Shown here: positions 24,423 to 33,633 of the stretch, piece after piece
Layout of the letters: the number at the start of each line of letters is the position of its first letter
Position numbering within the stretch: the stretch's first letter is position 1
Assembly: GCF_014076415.1 (NCBI RefSeq)
Contig: NZ_CP043568.1
Span: 2,108,001 to 2,172,000 of the forward strand
Direction: 5' to 3'
DNA: 64,000 nucleotides
Source: Comamonas testosteroni
GTDB lineage: Bacteria; Pseudomonadota; Gammaproteobacteria; Burkholderiales; Burkholderiaceae_C
Program-made: the position numbers and the translations under genes
The notes under the pieces: generated by a model
Told to the model about the DNA's origin: nothing
Database searches by the model: none
The model's input: the letters and a program-made list of their open reading frames with translations, nothing else

Positions 24423-25322
24423 ATGGGATGCATTAAATTTGATATTGCCGAGCTACAGGCGTTTGTTGCCACGGCAGAGAATTCAAGCTTTCGTGTAGCC
24501 GCGGAGCGTCTTTGTTTGTCTGCGCCGGCGTTGAGTCGCAGGGTGGAGCGCCTGGAGGAAGCACTTGGAGCCAAGCTGCTTGAGCGGACCACCAGGCATG
24601 TTCAGTTGACCGCCGTTGGCCAGGAATTTCTGATTGAGGCGCGCGCAGCTCTGGAGAGCCTCGAGACTGCAGCGCAGCGTATCAGCGATCAGGCCCTGAC
24701 TCGCCGAGGATCGGTGACGGTAGCTTGCATTCCATCAGTGGCAAACCATCTTTTGCCGAACGCATTGCGCGCCTTCGCCGATGAGTACCCGGATGTGCAA
24801 GTTCACGTCATTGACGAGAATGCTAGCCATGTCCTGGATGCCGTGGTAAGGGGTCGAGCCGATTTCGGGCTCAGCTTCACGGGAAGTCAGGAACCCGGAA
24901 TTCAGTTCGAGACTTTGGCACGCGAGCGATATGTGTTGGCGATGCTGCGCAGTCATGCTTGGGCATGCCGCTCAGAGGTGCCGTGGTCAGAGCTTGCCGG
25001 AGTGCGCCTCGTATCCGTATCGCACCAGAGTAGTAATCGACTGCTTTTGGACCAAGTCATGGCAGGCCTGCTCGAGCAGCCAATGGCTTGGTACGAGTGC
25101 AATCACGTAACTGGGGCTCTGGCTCTTGTCGAAGCAGGTTTGGGAATGGCAGCCATCCCGCAGCTTGCCCTGCCTGAGTGCAATCCTAAGGTCTGCGGTG
25201 TGCCACTCATCGAGCCTCAGTTGTGGCGGACTTTAGGCCTGATACAGAAGCGAGAGCGTGTGCTTAGTCCTGTCGCTGAATCTCTGAAGAATCGCTTGCT
25301 CGCCCTTCATGTGAACCACTGA
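24423..25322 (+). CDS. LysR-family transcriptional regulator
   Basis: A 299-residue regulator with an N-terminal winged helix (ELQAFVATAENSSFRVAAER, LSAPALSRRVERLEEALGAK, LLERTTRHVQLTAVG) and a LysR substrate-binding domain from about residue 90 (RRGSVTVACIPSVA). ATG 24423 is chosen over an upstream TTG at 24411 by position of the first helix. It lies 97 bases from and divergent to the Bug receptor gene, the classic layout for a LysR regulator of its neighbour. The inducer is unknown. Confidence 0.9.
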   Translation: MGCIKFDIAELQAFVATAENSSFRVAAERLCLSAPALSRRVERLEEALGAKLLERTTRHVQLTAVGQEFLIEARAALESLETAAQRISDQALTRRGSVTVACIPSVANHLLPNALRAFADEYPDVQVHVIDENASHVLDAVVRGRADFGLSFTGSQEPGIQFETLARERYVLAMLRSHAWACRSEVPWSELAGVRLVSVSHQSSNRLLLDQVMAGLLEQPMAWYECNHVTGALALVEAGLGMAAIPQLALPECNPKVCGVPLIEPQLWRTLGLIQKRERVLSPVAESLKNRLLALHVNH

Positions 25323-25478
25323 TCACGCACTGGACTGTTGCAAGCGACCCATTGCGTTTAGCGGAACCAACCTGCATTTGGACCATTTCAGCTAATCGAG
25401 CGTGATACATCAATTCAGGTACGCGATGTCCATCACGTAAGAACTCAGGTTTTTTGAGATTGTCAAAAACTCGGCGCT

Positions 25479-25892
25479 CTAAGGGCTTGTACTGCGATCT
25501 TTTTCATCGAAGCTCTTTCTCGCCTCTCTAAAGCGATCTGCGTTCTCGACGATCCAGGTCCAGAGTGGGACCATACGGAGGAGCAACTCCATGCCATTGT
25601 CAGACAACTCGTACTCGACTCTAGGGGGAACCTCTTTGAAGTCGTGACGGAGCACCAGTCCATCACGCTCCAACTGCCGCAAGGTCAGCGTCAACATGCG
25701 CTGAGTTACCCCATGCATGCGCCTGCCAATGTCAGCGTGGCGAAGCCTGCCATACACGCCCAGTGTGTGAAGGATGCCAAGCGACCAGCGGTTTCCGGCG
25801 TGCGCGAGCACCTCGCGTCGCACCCCATCGTCGTCGTCTCGCAGGCCGTCGCAAACGGTCTGCGCATATTGAAGAATTTCGTCTCGATTCAC
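25479..25892 (-). CDS. HxlR-family winged-helix transcriptional regulator
   Basis: A 137-residue protein starting at GTG 25892. The family core is clear: GNRWSLGILHTLGVYGRLRH, GRRMHGVTQRMLTLTLRQLE and DGLVLRHDFKEVPPRVEYEL. The usual N-terminal Cys of redox-sensing HxlR members is not at the normal place (AHAGNRWS instead of CPV..), although a Cys occurs at residue 14. It is divergent from the NmrA-like reductase gene 94 bases away and probably represses it. Confidence 0.85.
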   Translation of the reverse strand: MNRDEILQYAQTVCDGLRDDDDGVRREVLAHAGNRWSLGILHTLGVYGRLRHADIGRRMHGVTQRMLTLTLRQLERDGLVLRHDFKEVPPRVEYELSDNGMELLLRMVPLWTWIVENADRFREARKSFDEKDRSTSP

Positions 25893-25986
25893 TGTGGTTT
25901 TGCTCCCGGTATCACGCGTGTGCCTTCTTACATTGCCTTTGATGCGTGGCTAGACTGGCTGAACTCTCTCATTTTTGGGCTAGACG

Positions 25987-26940
25987 ATGAAGCAATCAGA
26001 TCCTAACGCTACGTCTCAAAACATTCTCGTCCTCGGTGCCGGCGAACTCGGTCTCCCGGTACTCCGCAATCTTGCGCTCAAAGCCAAAGGCGTTGACGGA
26101 GCAAAGATCAGTGCTCTTCTGCGTGCCAGTGCCGTGGAATCCTCCGAGCCTGCCAAGCAGCGGGATATCGCGGAGATTCGGAGCCTCGGCATCGAGATCG
26201 TCCTGGGCGATTTGGTGAAATGCTCCATTGATGAGCTTGCCGTGGTTTTCGCACGCTACGACATGGTGATTGGCTGCGCGGGTTATGCCGCCGGCATCTA
26301 CACGCCGATGAAGCTGGCGCGGGCAGCGTTGCAGTCTGGCATTCCCCGGTACTTCCCCTGGCAGTTCGGTGTCGATTTCGACGTTATCGGCCGCGGCGGC
26401 CCGCAGGACATTTTCGACGCACAGATCGACGTGCGCGAGCTGCTGCGGAGCCAGGACCAGACGGAGTGGGTCATCATCTCCACCGGCATGTTCATGAGCT
26501 ACCTGTTTGAGCCTGAGTTCGGCGTCGTTGACTTGCAGAACGATGCTGTCCACGCTCTGGGCAGCTTCGATACCGCAGTGACGTTAACCACGCCCGACGA
26601 TATCGGCGCGCTCACCGCTGAAGTGGTGTTTACACAACCGCGCATCCGCAACGAGATTGTGTATCTGGCTGGCGACACTGTGACGTACAGCGAGGTGGCG
26701 GACAAGCTGGAAGCGGGCCTTGGTCGATCTTTCACCCGGTCGGTATGGACGGAGCAGTATTTAATGGATGAGTTGGCGCGCGACCCGCAAAACATGATGA
26801 GCAAGTACCGTGCGGCCTTTGCCCAGGGGCGTGGCATGGCGTGGGACAAGAGCGGCACGTTCAACCAGCGCCGCGCCATTCCTGTGACGGACGTGTCATC
26901 GTGGATTCATGAAAACCTAGCATCTCGCAGCGACGAATGA
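25987..26940 (+). CDS. NmrA-like NAD(P)-binding protein (isoflavone-reductase-type family)
   Basis: A 317-residue atypical short-chain reductase. N-terminal Rossmann motif ILVLGAGELGLPVLR (GxGxxG-like), then VLGDL, an FPWQFGVDFDVIG segment typical of aromatic-alcohol or isoflavone reductase-like members, and DDIGALTAEV. Likely reduces, or senses through NAD(P), a small organic compound. Paired divergently with an HxlR regulator, a common arrangement for detoxification reductases. Substrate not predictable. Confidence 0.8.
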   Translation: MKQSDPNATSQNILVLGAGELGLPVLRNLALKAKGVDGAKISALLRASAVESSEPAKQRDIAEIRSLGIEIVLGDLVKCSIDELAVVFARYDMVIGCAGYAAGIYTPMKLARAALQSGIPRYFPWQFGVDFDVIGRGGPQDIFDAQIDVRELLRSQDQTEWVIISTGMFMSYLFEPEFGVVDLQNDAVHALGSFDTAVTLTTPDDIGALTAEVVFTQPRIRNEIVYLAGDTVTYSEVADKLEAGLGRSFTRSVWTEQYLMDELARDPQNMMSKYRAAFAQGRGMAWDKSGTFNQRRAIPVTDVSSWIHENLASRSDE

Positions 26941-27812
26941 TAGGGTTTAAAGCGAACACTTTTGGCTTCACAGTTGGCACTGCTGCTTTTCCGCAATCAG
27001 CGGTAACTGCTCTAAGGTCGACTCCTGCAAACTGAGCTGAGCGACTGCAACAAATCGATAGCACCGGCTCAGCCCAAGCCACAGCAGTCACTTGATGGTC
27101 GTCAGACTTCAGCGACAGCTTTGAGATGTAGAGCAGACCTTCTCGAAAGTCATTGGCACAATGACTGCTCTGGGCTGCAGCGGTCATTGGCATTTCTGAG
27201 GTGAACATCAGCAACCAGCCTGAAGCTGTCTCCAACGGGGATAGTTGTGAGGCCTGCTTAGGCCGACTGGCGACGGCCTGCACCTGTTGAATACCTATCC
27301 TAAACTGGACGCTCAAGTTTCAGCCTCGAAGGTCAGCTTTGCGGTGCTGTACTCACCTGTAGCTAGGCTCGGCTTCGGCCAGGAGCTGTCGTCCGGTAGG
27401 TAGCCGTGAACTGCAGGTCTAGGCTGACTACCGCCGCTGAGCTTTGGCGAGCCTGTGACCGCTGCCGTCGATACCAGACATTGACCCACTATCTGGCCAG
27501 ACGTCCGCTATACGCATCAAACCGGAAACTTGCTGGATCGTAGCGTGCCAGACAACCTGAACGGCAGATCTCGTAAGCTGCGAACTGGTGGGGACGACCC
27601 GTTGCGGTCGCTAGCAAGATCACTAGCCCGCGTCTGCTCTCGGCGGGAGCGGTCGCTGTACACTGGGCAAACTGGACGAAATTTGGCCACGAGATAACAT
27701 GCTGGTTGGCGGTCATTGACAAGGGCCTGCGCTCGACCCAGAGCAGCCATTGAGGTTTAACAGCTTTTTGCTGCCTCAGTCGAGATGGCCTTCGTGTTTG
27801 CCGAGGCTTGAG
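26941..27812. other. Gene-free stretch of about 870 bases
   Basis: No gene supported on either strand. Several short open frames have no ribosome site and no recognisable motif. The left end is the 3' flank of the reductase gene; the right end is the 3' flank of the anti-sigma gene on the other strand. Confidence 0.45.
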
Positions 27813-28613
27813 TCAAAGATCCCTGCGAATGAGCGCGCCCTTGAACAGCACCGGACCAGTCGGCCCCGTTGAGCTGGGGACGCCGCCTTTGGGCTCCAGG
27901 CTGATGGCCAGGGCCGGGATTGCTTTCACGTCGGTTTCCTGCGCAGTGAGTTGCTCAAGCTTTCCATCACCCATGACCCCCAGGGAACGTGGCGCGCCCT
28001 GTTGAGGCAAGGCCCACAATTGAAGAGACTTGTTATCAGCCTCCTTGAAGCCGCTCACGCGTTGCAATACCAGTTGCTGGTGCCGGGGATCGAAGGTCAC
28101 CAGCATGGACGCATCAGCCTTGCCATCGGCGAGCACCGCCACATATTGAATTTGGGGCGCCGCCTGCAATTCAGCCTGCGCCATCTGGAGCTGAGTCTGT
28201 AACGCAGACAATTTCTGGTGCGATGCATCCCTGAGCCCTTGATGCGACCAAAGCCCCACCGAGATAGCCGCCACCGTGGCCAAGCCGCCTGCCAGTGCCA
28301 GTCCACGCCACCACGCGAGTGTCGGCCATGCCGACTTCGATGCGGCTTCACGCTGTCGGGCCAACTTGGCTTTAGCTGTTTCGGCCTGCAGCAGGTTGGC
28401 AATGCGTGTCCAGACCACCGCATCGGGCTGTACCGGAGTCTGAACCTCGGAGAAGGCCGACCAGCGGCCTTGCCACAGCAAGGCAGCCGCGCGCACCTGC
28501 GGATATTCGCGTGCCAGCTGCTCAAAGCGTCGGCGTGCCCCTCCGTGCAAAGTTCCCAGTGAATAGGAGGCAGCCAGTCGGTCCAGTAATTCAGGGTTCT
28601 GGGTCAGATTCAT
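27813..28613 (-). CDS. Anti-sigma factor, RskA/anti-SigK type, membrane-spanning
   Basis: A 266-residue protein that probably holds the adjacent ECF sigma factor inactive. N-terminal cytoplasmic zinc-less anti-sigma domain (LLDRLAASYSLGTLHGGARR, FEQLAREYPQVRAAALLWQ), one membrane segment at about residues 102-122 (LALAGGLATVAAISVGLW), then a periplasmic RskA-like domain (YVAVLADGKADASMLV, LWALPQQGAPRSLGV). Lies 18 bases after the sigma gene in the same direction. No HxxxCxxC motif is present. Confidence 0.88.
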   Translation of the reverse strand: MNLTQNPELLDRLAASYSLGTLHGGARRRFEQLAREYPQVRAAALLWQGRWSAFSEVQTPVQPDAVVWTRIANLLQAETAKAKLARQREAASKSAWPTLAWWRGLALAGGLATVAAISVGLWSHQGLRDASHQKLSALQTQLQMAQAELQAAPQIQYVAVLADGKADASMLVTFDPRHQQLVLQRVSGFKEADNKSLQLWALPQQGAPRSLGVMGDGKLEQLTAQETDVKAIPALAISLEPKGGVPSSTGPTGPVLFKGALIRRDL

Positions 28614-28631
28614 GATGTCGACTCCTGGCGC

Positions 28632-29207
28632 TCAAACATGGCGTGCCATGCATTTGCGCAACTGCTCCAAGCTGCGGCGCATCCATGTCTTGACGGTACC
28701 CAGCGGCAGCTTCAGGCTGCTGGCCAGTTCGCTATGACTTAAATCATTCAGATAGGCCAGGCTCACCACCTGGCGCTGTGGCTGCTCCAGCTTTTCTAGA
28801 CACTGGTGCAAGACCACGGCTTGTTCACTTGCTTCCACCAGTTGCATTGGCCCTTGCGTGTCCTTGTCCTGGGGCAACTCCTCAAAGTCCTCAATCGATA
28901 CATTGAGATGCAGGCGCTCGGCTCTGCGCCGGCGCAAAAAGTCCAGGGCCCGGCTGCGCACCAGCATGCCCATCCAGGCCAGGGGCGGGCTGAGCGACTC
29001 CCGGTAGGTCTGCGCACTGCGCCAGATTCCCAGAAAGCTCTCCTGCAGCACATCCTCTGCCCACTCCTTGTTACCAAGTATGCGCAGAGCCAGGCCATAC
29101 AGCCGCGAGGCGGTCTGGTCGTACAGCAGCTTCAGAGCAACCTCGTCCCGGGTTGCTACGCGGTCGATCAAGTCCATCAGTTGGTTGTCCGGTGTTTGGG
29201 CGCTCAT
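28632..29207 (-). CDS. ECF RNA polymerase sigma factor (SigK-like)
   Basis: A 191-residue alternative sigma factor. Region 2 (LYDQTASRLYGLALRILGNK, EDVLQESFLGIWRSA) and region 4 (QPQRQVVSLAYLNDLSHSEL, LPLGTVKTWMRRSLEQLR) are intact. Cotranscribed with the anti-sigma gene behind it. A candidate self-promoter (29291-29316) shares its boxes with promoters before the ferritin-like and lipocalin genes, implying autoregulation. The neighbourhood of photolyases, lipocalin and an FAD oxidoreductase points to light or singlet-oxygen stress. Confidence 0.92.
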   Translation of the reverse strand: MSAQTPDNQLMDLIDRVATRDEVALKLLYDQTASRLYGLALRILGNKEWAEDVLQESFLGIWRSAQTYRESLSPPLAWMGMLVRSRALDFLRRRRAERLHLNVSIEDFEELPQDKDTQGPMQLVEASEQAVVLHQCLEKLEQPQRQVVSLAYLNDLSHSELASSLKLPLGTVKTWMRRSLEQLRKCMARHV

Positions 29208-29290
29208 GCAGCCATTTTGATCAGTAGGACCTGCTTCATGTTGTGCTGTTGGATAACTGCCAAGGCATGTTGCAGTTCCTGGTAATCACC

Positions 29291-29316
29291 TATACGCAGC
29301 AACCCAGCCACTGGAT
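29291..29316 (-). promoter_or_regulatory. Candidate ECF promoter of the sigma/anti-sigma operon
   Basis: On the minus strand ATCCAG, 14 bases, CGTATA, ending 84 bases before the sigma start. The same boxes and spacing occur divergently at 29361-29386. Confidence 0.55.
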
Positions 29317-29360
29317 TTGGACAACGCGCGAAATGGCTGAAAAAGTTTTCAGAAACTTGA

Positions 29361-29386
29361 ATCCACCGCGCCAAAGGATGCGTATT
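29361..29386 (+). promoter_or_regulatory. Candidate ECF promoter of the ferritin-like/DUF3455 genes
   Basis: ATCCAC, 14 bases, CGTATT, 57 bases before the gene. It is nearly identical to the divergent site at 29291-29316. Confidence 0.55.
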
Positions 29387-29442
29387 CCAAGTGTCGGACA
29401 TCGCAAAGGCCGACAGATCCCCACATCCAATTAGGAGTCATC

Positions 29443-30036
29443 ATGAGCATCCATCTGTTTGAAGGCCATGCCTCGCCCATGGCCTCGCGTCGCGGATTTC
29501 TTGGCACCACCGGCACTTTGTCGGCCGTGGCGGTCGCCATGTTGGCAGGCAACGAGGCTCTGGCCCAAGGCATGGGCAATGATCCAGCCAAGGATGTATC
29601 CATCCTCAATGTGGCCCTGGGGCTGGAGCATGAGGCCATCAACGCCTACCAGTTGGGTGCTGGTAGCGGCCTGCTGCAAAAGCCCGTGCTGGATGTGGCC
29701 CTGCTGTTCCAAAGCCATCACAAGGCCCACCGTGACGCTCTGATTGCCACCATCCAGAAGATGGGCGGAAAGCCGGTGGCCGAGGCCTCGATGCAGACCT
29801 ATGCCGACTCTCTCAAGGCCGCAACCCTCAAGAGTCAGGCCGATGTGCTCAATCTGGCCGCAAGACTGGAGCTTGGCGCGACCAATGCCTACCTGGGCGT
29901 CATTCCAGCTTTCGAAAACCGTGACCTGGCCAAGGTCGCAGGACGCCTGGCCGCCGATGAAACCATGCACTACACGGCCCTGATCTCGGCTCTCGGCCGC
30001 CCCTTGCCAAGCAATGCCTTGTCATTTGGCGGCTGA
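29443..30036 (+). CDS. Exported ferritin-like domain protein (twin-arginine signal)
   Basis: A 197-residue protein with TAGGAG before ATG 29443. A Tat-type signal (ASRRGFLGTTG followed by a hydrophobic stretch to ALAQG) sends a folded, probably metal-loaded protein to the periplasm. The mature part is a four-helix ferritin-like fold with Glu/His pairs in LGLEHEAINAYQLG, FQSHHKAHRDALI, LELGATNAYLG and DETMHYTALI. It may bind iron or quench oxidants. It sits directly downstream of a candidate ECF promoter and upstream of the DUF3455 gene. Confidence 0.85.
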   Translation: MSIHLFEGHASPMASRRGFLGTTGTLSAVAVAMLAGNEALAQGMGNDPAKDVSILNVALGLEHEAINAYQLGAGSGLLQKPVLDVALLFQSHHKAHRDALIATIQKMGGKPVAEASMQTYADSLKAATLKSQADVLNLAARLELGATNAYLGVIPAFENRDLAKVAGRLAADETMHYTALISALGRPLPSNALSFGG

Positions 30037-30105
30037 CCTGGCGAAGCCCCGAGTACCGGGCAGTCTCGCCCGGTGCATTTTTTCATCTTGTTTGAGGGAA
30101 TACTC

Positions 30106-30660
30106 ATGATGCATCGACACACACTTTCGCTGACCGCTCTGTGCCTATCCGCGCTTGGCCTGAGCGCTTGCTCATCCATGGGCTCTCACTCCATGTATTC
30201 ACAAGCCGAACTTCCGGCTACCGTGCAAGTGCCCGCAGGACACAAAGTGGCCATGGAGACCGTGGGTGTTGGCCAGATCACCTATGAGTGTCGGGCCAAG
30301 AAGGACATGGCAGCCGAGCACGAATGGGTGTTTGTAGGCCCTGATGCCAAGCTGCAAACGCGAAGCGGTACGGTCATCGGCAAATACTGGGGTCCGCCAG
30401 CGACTTGGGAGAACAACGACGGCTCCAAGGTCACTGCCACGCAGCTTGCCGTGGCTCCTGCCGGAGCGGGCAATATCCCGCTGCAGCTGGTCAAGGCCAA
30501 TCCTGCCACCGGAATGGGAGCCATGCAGGGGGTGACCTATATCCAGCGTGTGGCAACCAAGGGGGGCGTCGCGCCGAGCATGGCCTGCGGAGCTGCGAAT
30601 CTGGGCAGCAAGCAGATCGTGCAGTATCAGGCCGACTATATTTTTTGGAAAGCGGTCTGA
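30106..30660 (+). CDS. DUF3455 exported lipoprotein
   Basis: A 184-residue protein starting at ATG 30106 (an adjacent ATG at 30109 is also possible). Lipoprotein signal MMHRHTLSLTALCLSALGLSAC, lipobox LSAC. The mature part has the DUF3455 pattern: YECRAKKD, HEWVFVGPDAKLQTRSG, GKYWGPPATWENNDGSKVTA, VTYIQRVATKGGVAP, VQYQADYIFW. The function of the family is unknown, but its members recur in ECF-linked oxidative stress clusters. It lies 69 bases after the ferritin-like gene with a terminator behind it, so a two-gene operon is likely. Confidence 0.85.
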   Translation: MMHRHTLSLTALCLSALGLSACSSMGSHSMYSQAELPATVQVPAGHKVAMETVGVGQITYECRAKKDMAAEHEWVFVGPDAKLQTRSGTVIGKYWGPPATWENNDGSKVTATQLAVAPAGAGNIPLQLVKANPATGMGAMQGVTYIQRVATKGGVAPSMACGAANLGSKQIVQYQADYIFWKAV

Positions 30661-30672
30661 AGGGCAGACCAG

Positions 30673-30713
30673 AAGCGCACCTCACCTGTCAACGATTGGG
30701 AGGTGCGCTTTTT
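30673..30713 (+). terminator. Terminator of the ferritin-like/DUF3455 operon
   Basis: AAGCGCACCTC pairs with GAGGTGCGCTT across a 16-base loop, followed by TTT. Confidence 0.75.
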
Positions 30714-31706
30714 GTATTGACCGGGGATGTTGCGTATATCAGCTCCGGGCCAGATTTCGCCAACACCAAACAGGACCTACTCACGGCCAGTGTCGGAGGT
30801 TAGCGCCGTTCAGTGAACCTATTGAGCATGGCGGCTCGAATGTGAGGTTCATTGACCGCTAGAACGTGCGTGACATCACCTATTCACCTAGCCACGTGAT
30901 GCAGTTCACCCTGGTCTCTACCAAGCCCCCCCGGTCATATGCAAGCATGCTACCGAGCCTCCTGCATGAGGGATAGCAGCTTTGCAGTGCGAAAAGACAT
31001 CTTTGCGCATCCTGACATTCTTTTTCTGGCGAATGATGGGCGTGACATTACGCTGCATGACCGTCGCATGCACGGGCTGCATGTCATCAGCTCTGACCCC
31101 TATCACTTTCAGCAGTGGCTCCTTGGCAGGAGCTTGCTCCAAAAAATATAGCAACACTGCGACTTCAATGTCTTTTTTTGCAATAACGCACATAGCGAGC
31201 ACCTGCAGATCTAGCACATCAATGCCCCAATAGTGCGTGTCTGGTATCTTTAGTTTATAGTTTGAACTGATGAGTTCATTGTTTGATCTTGTCAGTTTGA
31301 AAAATGATGACGCAAAGCAAAAAGAACGTTCATGTTCAGTTGAGCTTTAGTGACGCGGTGTACTTCCGTACAGGAGCGCATAGATACGGAAATAGACCAA
31401 ACGGGGATTGCAAATCAATTGCTTACTAAGAGTGTCTATGAGCAGTAAGCAACCTGCGAGTTCGAGCAGCACCTTGTCTCCAAGAAGGCAGCGCGCTGCA
31501 GAGGCGATTTTTCCGGTGTCTTCTCGCGTTGCACCTGCAGGCTGTGCTTCAAGTCTTGCGGGAGCTGCGGTTGAACCGGCAAGTTGCACTGCGCTTGAAG
31601 AATAAGACTACTGACGGTTCGGCTAATTTTTTGGCTCGCTCAACAGAGTGATTTTGGAATTCGGTCTGAGCCCTAACATGCGAAACATGTTGGCTCAGGC
31701 AGAGGA
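30714..31706. other. Gene-poor stretch of about 1 kb
   Basis: No gene is supported. Short open frames on both strands lack ribosome sites and known motifs. Parts look like decayed coding sequence (for instance 31430-31605) but cannot be named. Confidence 0.4.
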
Positions 31707-31732
31707 ATCTCGCAGATCGTGGCCTCTGTATT
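31707..31732 (+). promoter_or_regulatory. Candidate ECF promoter of the lipocalin gene
   Basis: ATCTCG, 14 bases, TGTATT, ending 23 bases before ATG 31755. It matches the two sites near 29.3 kb at most positions with identical spacing. Confidence 0.45.
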
Positions 31733-31754
31733 GCGAATTAATCAAAGGAACTTT

Positions 31755-32315
31755 ATGCATATCTCTAGAAGCTCATTCATGCGCGCGACAGCGCTTGCGA
31801 CGGTCCTTGTGGGGGCCAACGTTGTTCTATCGGGTTGTGCTGTTGACATATCTACTGGGGTGAAACCGGTCACCGGTTTTGATGCCAAGCGCTACATGGG
31901 GACTTGGTACGAGTTGGCACGCATCGATCACAGCTTCGAAAAAGACTTGACCCAGGTCTCAGCTAGCTACAGCCTCAACGATGACGGAAGCGTTGCGGTG
32001 CTGAACCGAGGATTCGACTCAGTCAAGCAGAAATGGCGCGAAGCCGAGGGCAAGGCTCGGTTCCTGGGGGCGTCAGATGTAGCGGCTCTGAAGGTATCTT
32101 TCTTTGGCCCTTTCTATGGCGGCTACAACGTGGTGAGCCTTGATGAGGACTATCAAACCTCTTTGGTGATTGGCAGCAGCATGGATTACTTCTGGCTTTT
32201 GTCACGCAATAGGACCATTCCCGAGCAACAGTTCAATCTGTTGCTACAGAAGGCCAAAACCCTGGGCGTAGACCTAAGCCGTGTCACTAAGGTCCCTCAA
32301 TCGAACCGGCCTTGA
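31755..32315 (+). CDS. blc: Outer-membrane lipocalin (Blc-type lipoprotein)
   Basis: A 186-residue lipoprotein; ATG 31755 follows AAAGGA. Lipobox VLSGC at the end of a 32-residue signal, then the bacterial lipocalin signature: GFDAKRYMGTWYELARIDHS, a calyx strand VSASYSLNDDGSVAVLNRGF, FFGPFYGGYNVVSLDEDY and DYFWLLSRNRTIPEQ. Blc proteins carry lipids or damaged fatty acids and are induced under membrane stress. In this cluster a role in handling photo-oxidised lipids is likely. A longer upstream start would disrupt the signal peptide. Confidence 0.92.
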   Translation: MHISRSSFMRATALATVLVGANVVLSGCAVDISTGVKPVTGFDAKRYMGTWYELARIDHSFEKDLTQVSASYSLNDDGSVAVLNRGFDSVKQKWREAEGKARFLGASDVAALKVSFFGPFYGGYNVVSLDEDYQTSLVIGSSMDYFWLLSRNRTIPEQQFNLLLQKAKTLGVDLSRVTKVPQSNRP

Positions 32316-32388
32316 GTTCAGAAAAGTCATATTCCCGCGACTTTGCGTCCACGCGGATGCATCTTGTACTTACAGACTTTGAATTCCC

Positions 32389-33453
32389 ATGAGCACCCCC
32401 AGCCCTACAAAGAGCAGCAGCAACAAAGCCATCGCAATCATTGGTGCAGGCATGTCCGGGCTGGCTTGCGCCCAGGCCTTATTAGAAGCGGGCCACTGCG
32501 TCCATGTGTTCGACAAAAGTCGGGGTCCCTCCGGCCGTATGAGTACGCGCCGTAGCAGCGATGGAGACATTGATTGGCAGTGTGACCACGGTGCCCAGTA
32601 TTTCACGGCACATCATGCAGAGTTTAGAAAACAGGTCTCCGAGTGGCAGCATGCAGGCGCTGCGCAGGTTTGGCAGGGCCTCATCGGCAAACATGATGGT
32701 CATGACTTCGCCCCGCAAGACAGCTTTTTGGAGCGCTTTGTCGGTACCCCACGCATGACCTCTCCGGCTGCACATATGGTGCGCGACATGCATGCCACAT
32801 CGCAATCTGTGCGCTTTCAGTGGCAAGCCACCGTCGAGCCTTTGCAACCGCGTTCGGCGTTTGGCTGGATTCTGCAAAGCCAGGAGCATGGCACCGAGCC
32901 ACATCGCTACGAAGCGGTTGTGCTTGCCGTTCCAGCACCGCAGGCCGCGCCGCTGCTGGCAGGTGTTGCTCCTGATGCCACTGCCCTTGCAAGCAATGCC
33001 AGGATGCTGCCCTGCTGGGCACTCATGGTGCGCTGCCATCAACCGTTGTCACTGCCAGTAGACGGCTGCTTTGTCGAGCACAGTCCATTGCGTTGGATCG
33101 CACGCGACAGCAGCAAACCTAGCCGAGGCGGCACCGAAACCTGGCTGCTGCATGCCGCACACAGTTGGAGCGAGGCACATTTGGAAGACGATGCCGCAAC
33201 TGTCACGGCCGTACTGCTGAATGCATTTGCGCAACTGGGAGGCCCCGATCCCGCCAATGTTCAGGCTACCGCTCATCGTTGGCGCTATGCCGACACCGCC
33301 AACCCATTGAACGCTGGCGCATGGTGGGACGCTGCAGCAGGTTTGGGAATGTGCGGAGACTGGATGCACAGCGGCAGCGTGGAAGGTGCCTGGCTGAGCG
33401 GACGGAGCCTGGCCCGGCATGTCCACACGGCGCTGCACGCGCACGCGGGCTGA
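32389..33453 (+). CDS. FAD/NAD(P)-dependent oxidoreductase (renalase/amine-oxidase-like)
   Basis: A 354-residue flavoprotein. N-terminal FAD-binding motif AIIGAGMSGLACAQALLEAG (GxGxxG), the ESR-like GPSGRMSTRR and QCDHGAQYFTA blocks, and the C-terminal CGDWMHSGSVEGAWLSGRSL that closes FAD binding. This is the layout of renalase-like NAD(P)/FAD proteins often found with photolyase genes. Substrate unknown. It lies 73 bases after the lipocalin and is followed closely by the DUF2256 and photolyase genes, so it is probably the first gene of the photolyase operon. Confidence 0.88.
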   Translation: MSTPSPTKSSSNKAIAIIGAGMSGLACAQALLEAGHCVHVFDKSRGPSGRMSTRRSSDGDIDWQCDHGAQYFTAHHAEFRKQVSEWQHAGAAQVWQGLIGKHDGHDFAPQDSFLERFVGTPRMTSPAAHMVRDMHATSQSVRFQWQATVEPLQPRSAFGWILQSQEHGTEPHRYEAVVLAVPAPQAAPLLAGVAPDATALASNARMLPCWALMVRCHQPLSLPVDGCFVEHSPLRWIARDSSKPSRGGTETWLLHAAHSWSEAHLEDDAATVTAVLLNAFAQLGGPDPANVQATAHRWRYADTANPLNAGAWWDAAAGLGMCGDWMHSGSVEGAWLSGRSLARHVHTALHAHAG

Positions 33454-33471
33454 GATCGAAGGAGGCATGCC

Positions 33472-33633
33472 GTGCACCGCAAACCGCATCTGCCTGAAAA
33501 GTCATGCCTTTGCTGCGGGCGCCCATTTGCCTGGCGCAAAAAGTGGGTTCAGTTGTGGGACGAGGTCAAATACTGCTCCGAACGCTGCCGACGGCAGCGC
33601 AAGCAGTCACCTCCACCTGGGGAACAGACATGA
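33472..33633 (+). CDS. DUF2256 small zinc-ribbon-like protein
   Basis: GAAGGAGG precedes GTG 33472. The 53-residue product reads [40 protein letters not shown] and ends at 33633. The CxCCGRPFxWRKKW...YCSERCR pattern, with paired Cys likely to bind zinc, is diagnostic of DUF2256. Its stop overlaps the CRY-DASH start (ATGA), giving tight translational coupling. The family is known to sit beside cryptochrome/photolyase genes, but its role is unknown. It is short enough to be missed by standard gene calling. Confidence 0.85.
   Translation: MHRKPHLPEKSCLCCGRPFAWRKKWVQLWDEVKYCSERCRRQRKQSPPPGEQT

Noticed and set aside
26941..27812. Minus-strand frames of 77-151 codons as genes
   Set aside because: No ribosome sites, no conserved motifs and Ser/Arg/Cys-rich composition; they overlap each other and the end of the NmrA gene.
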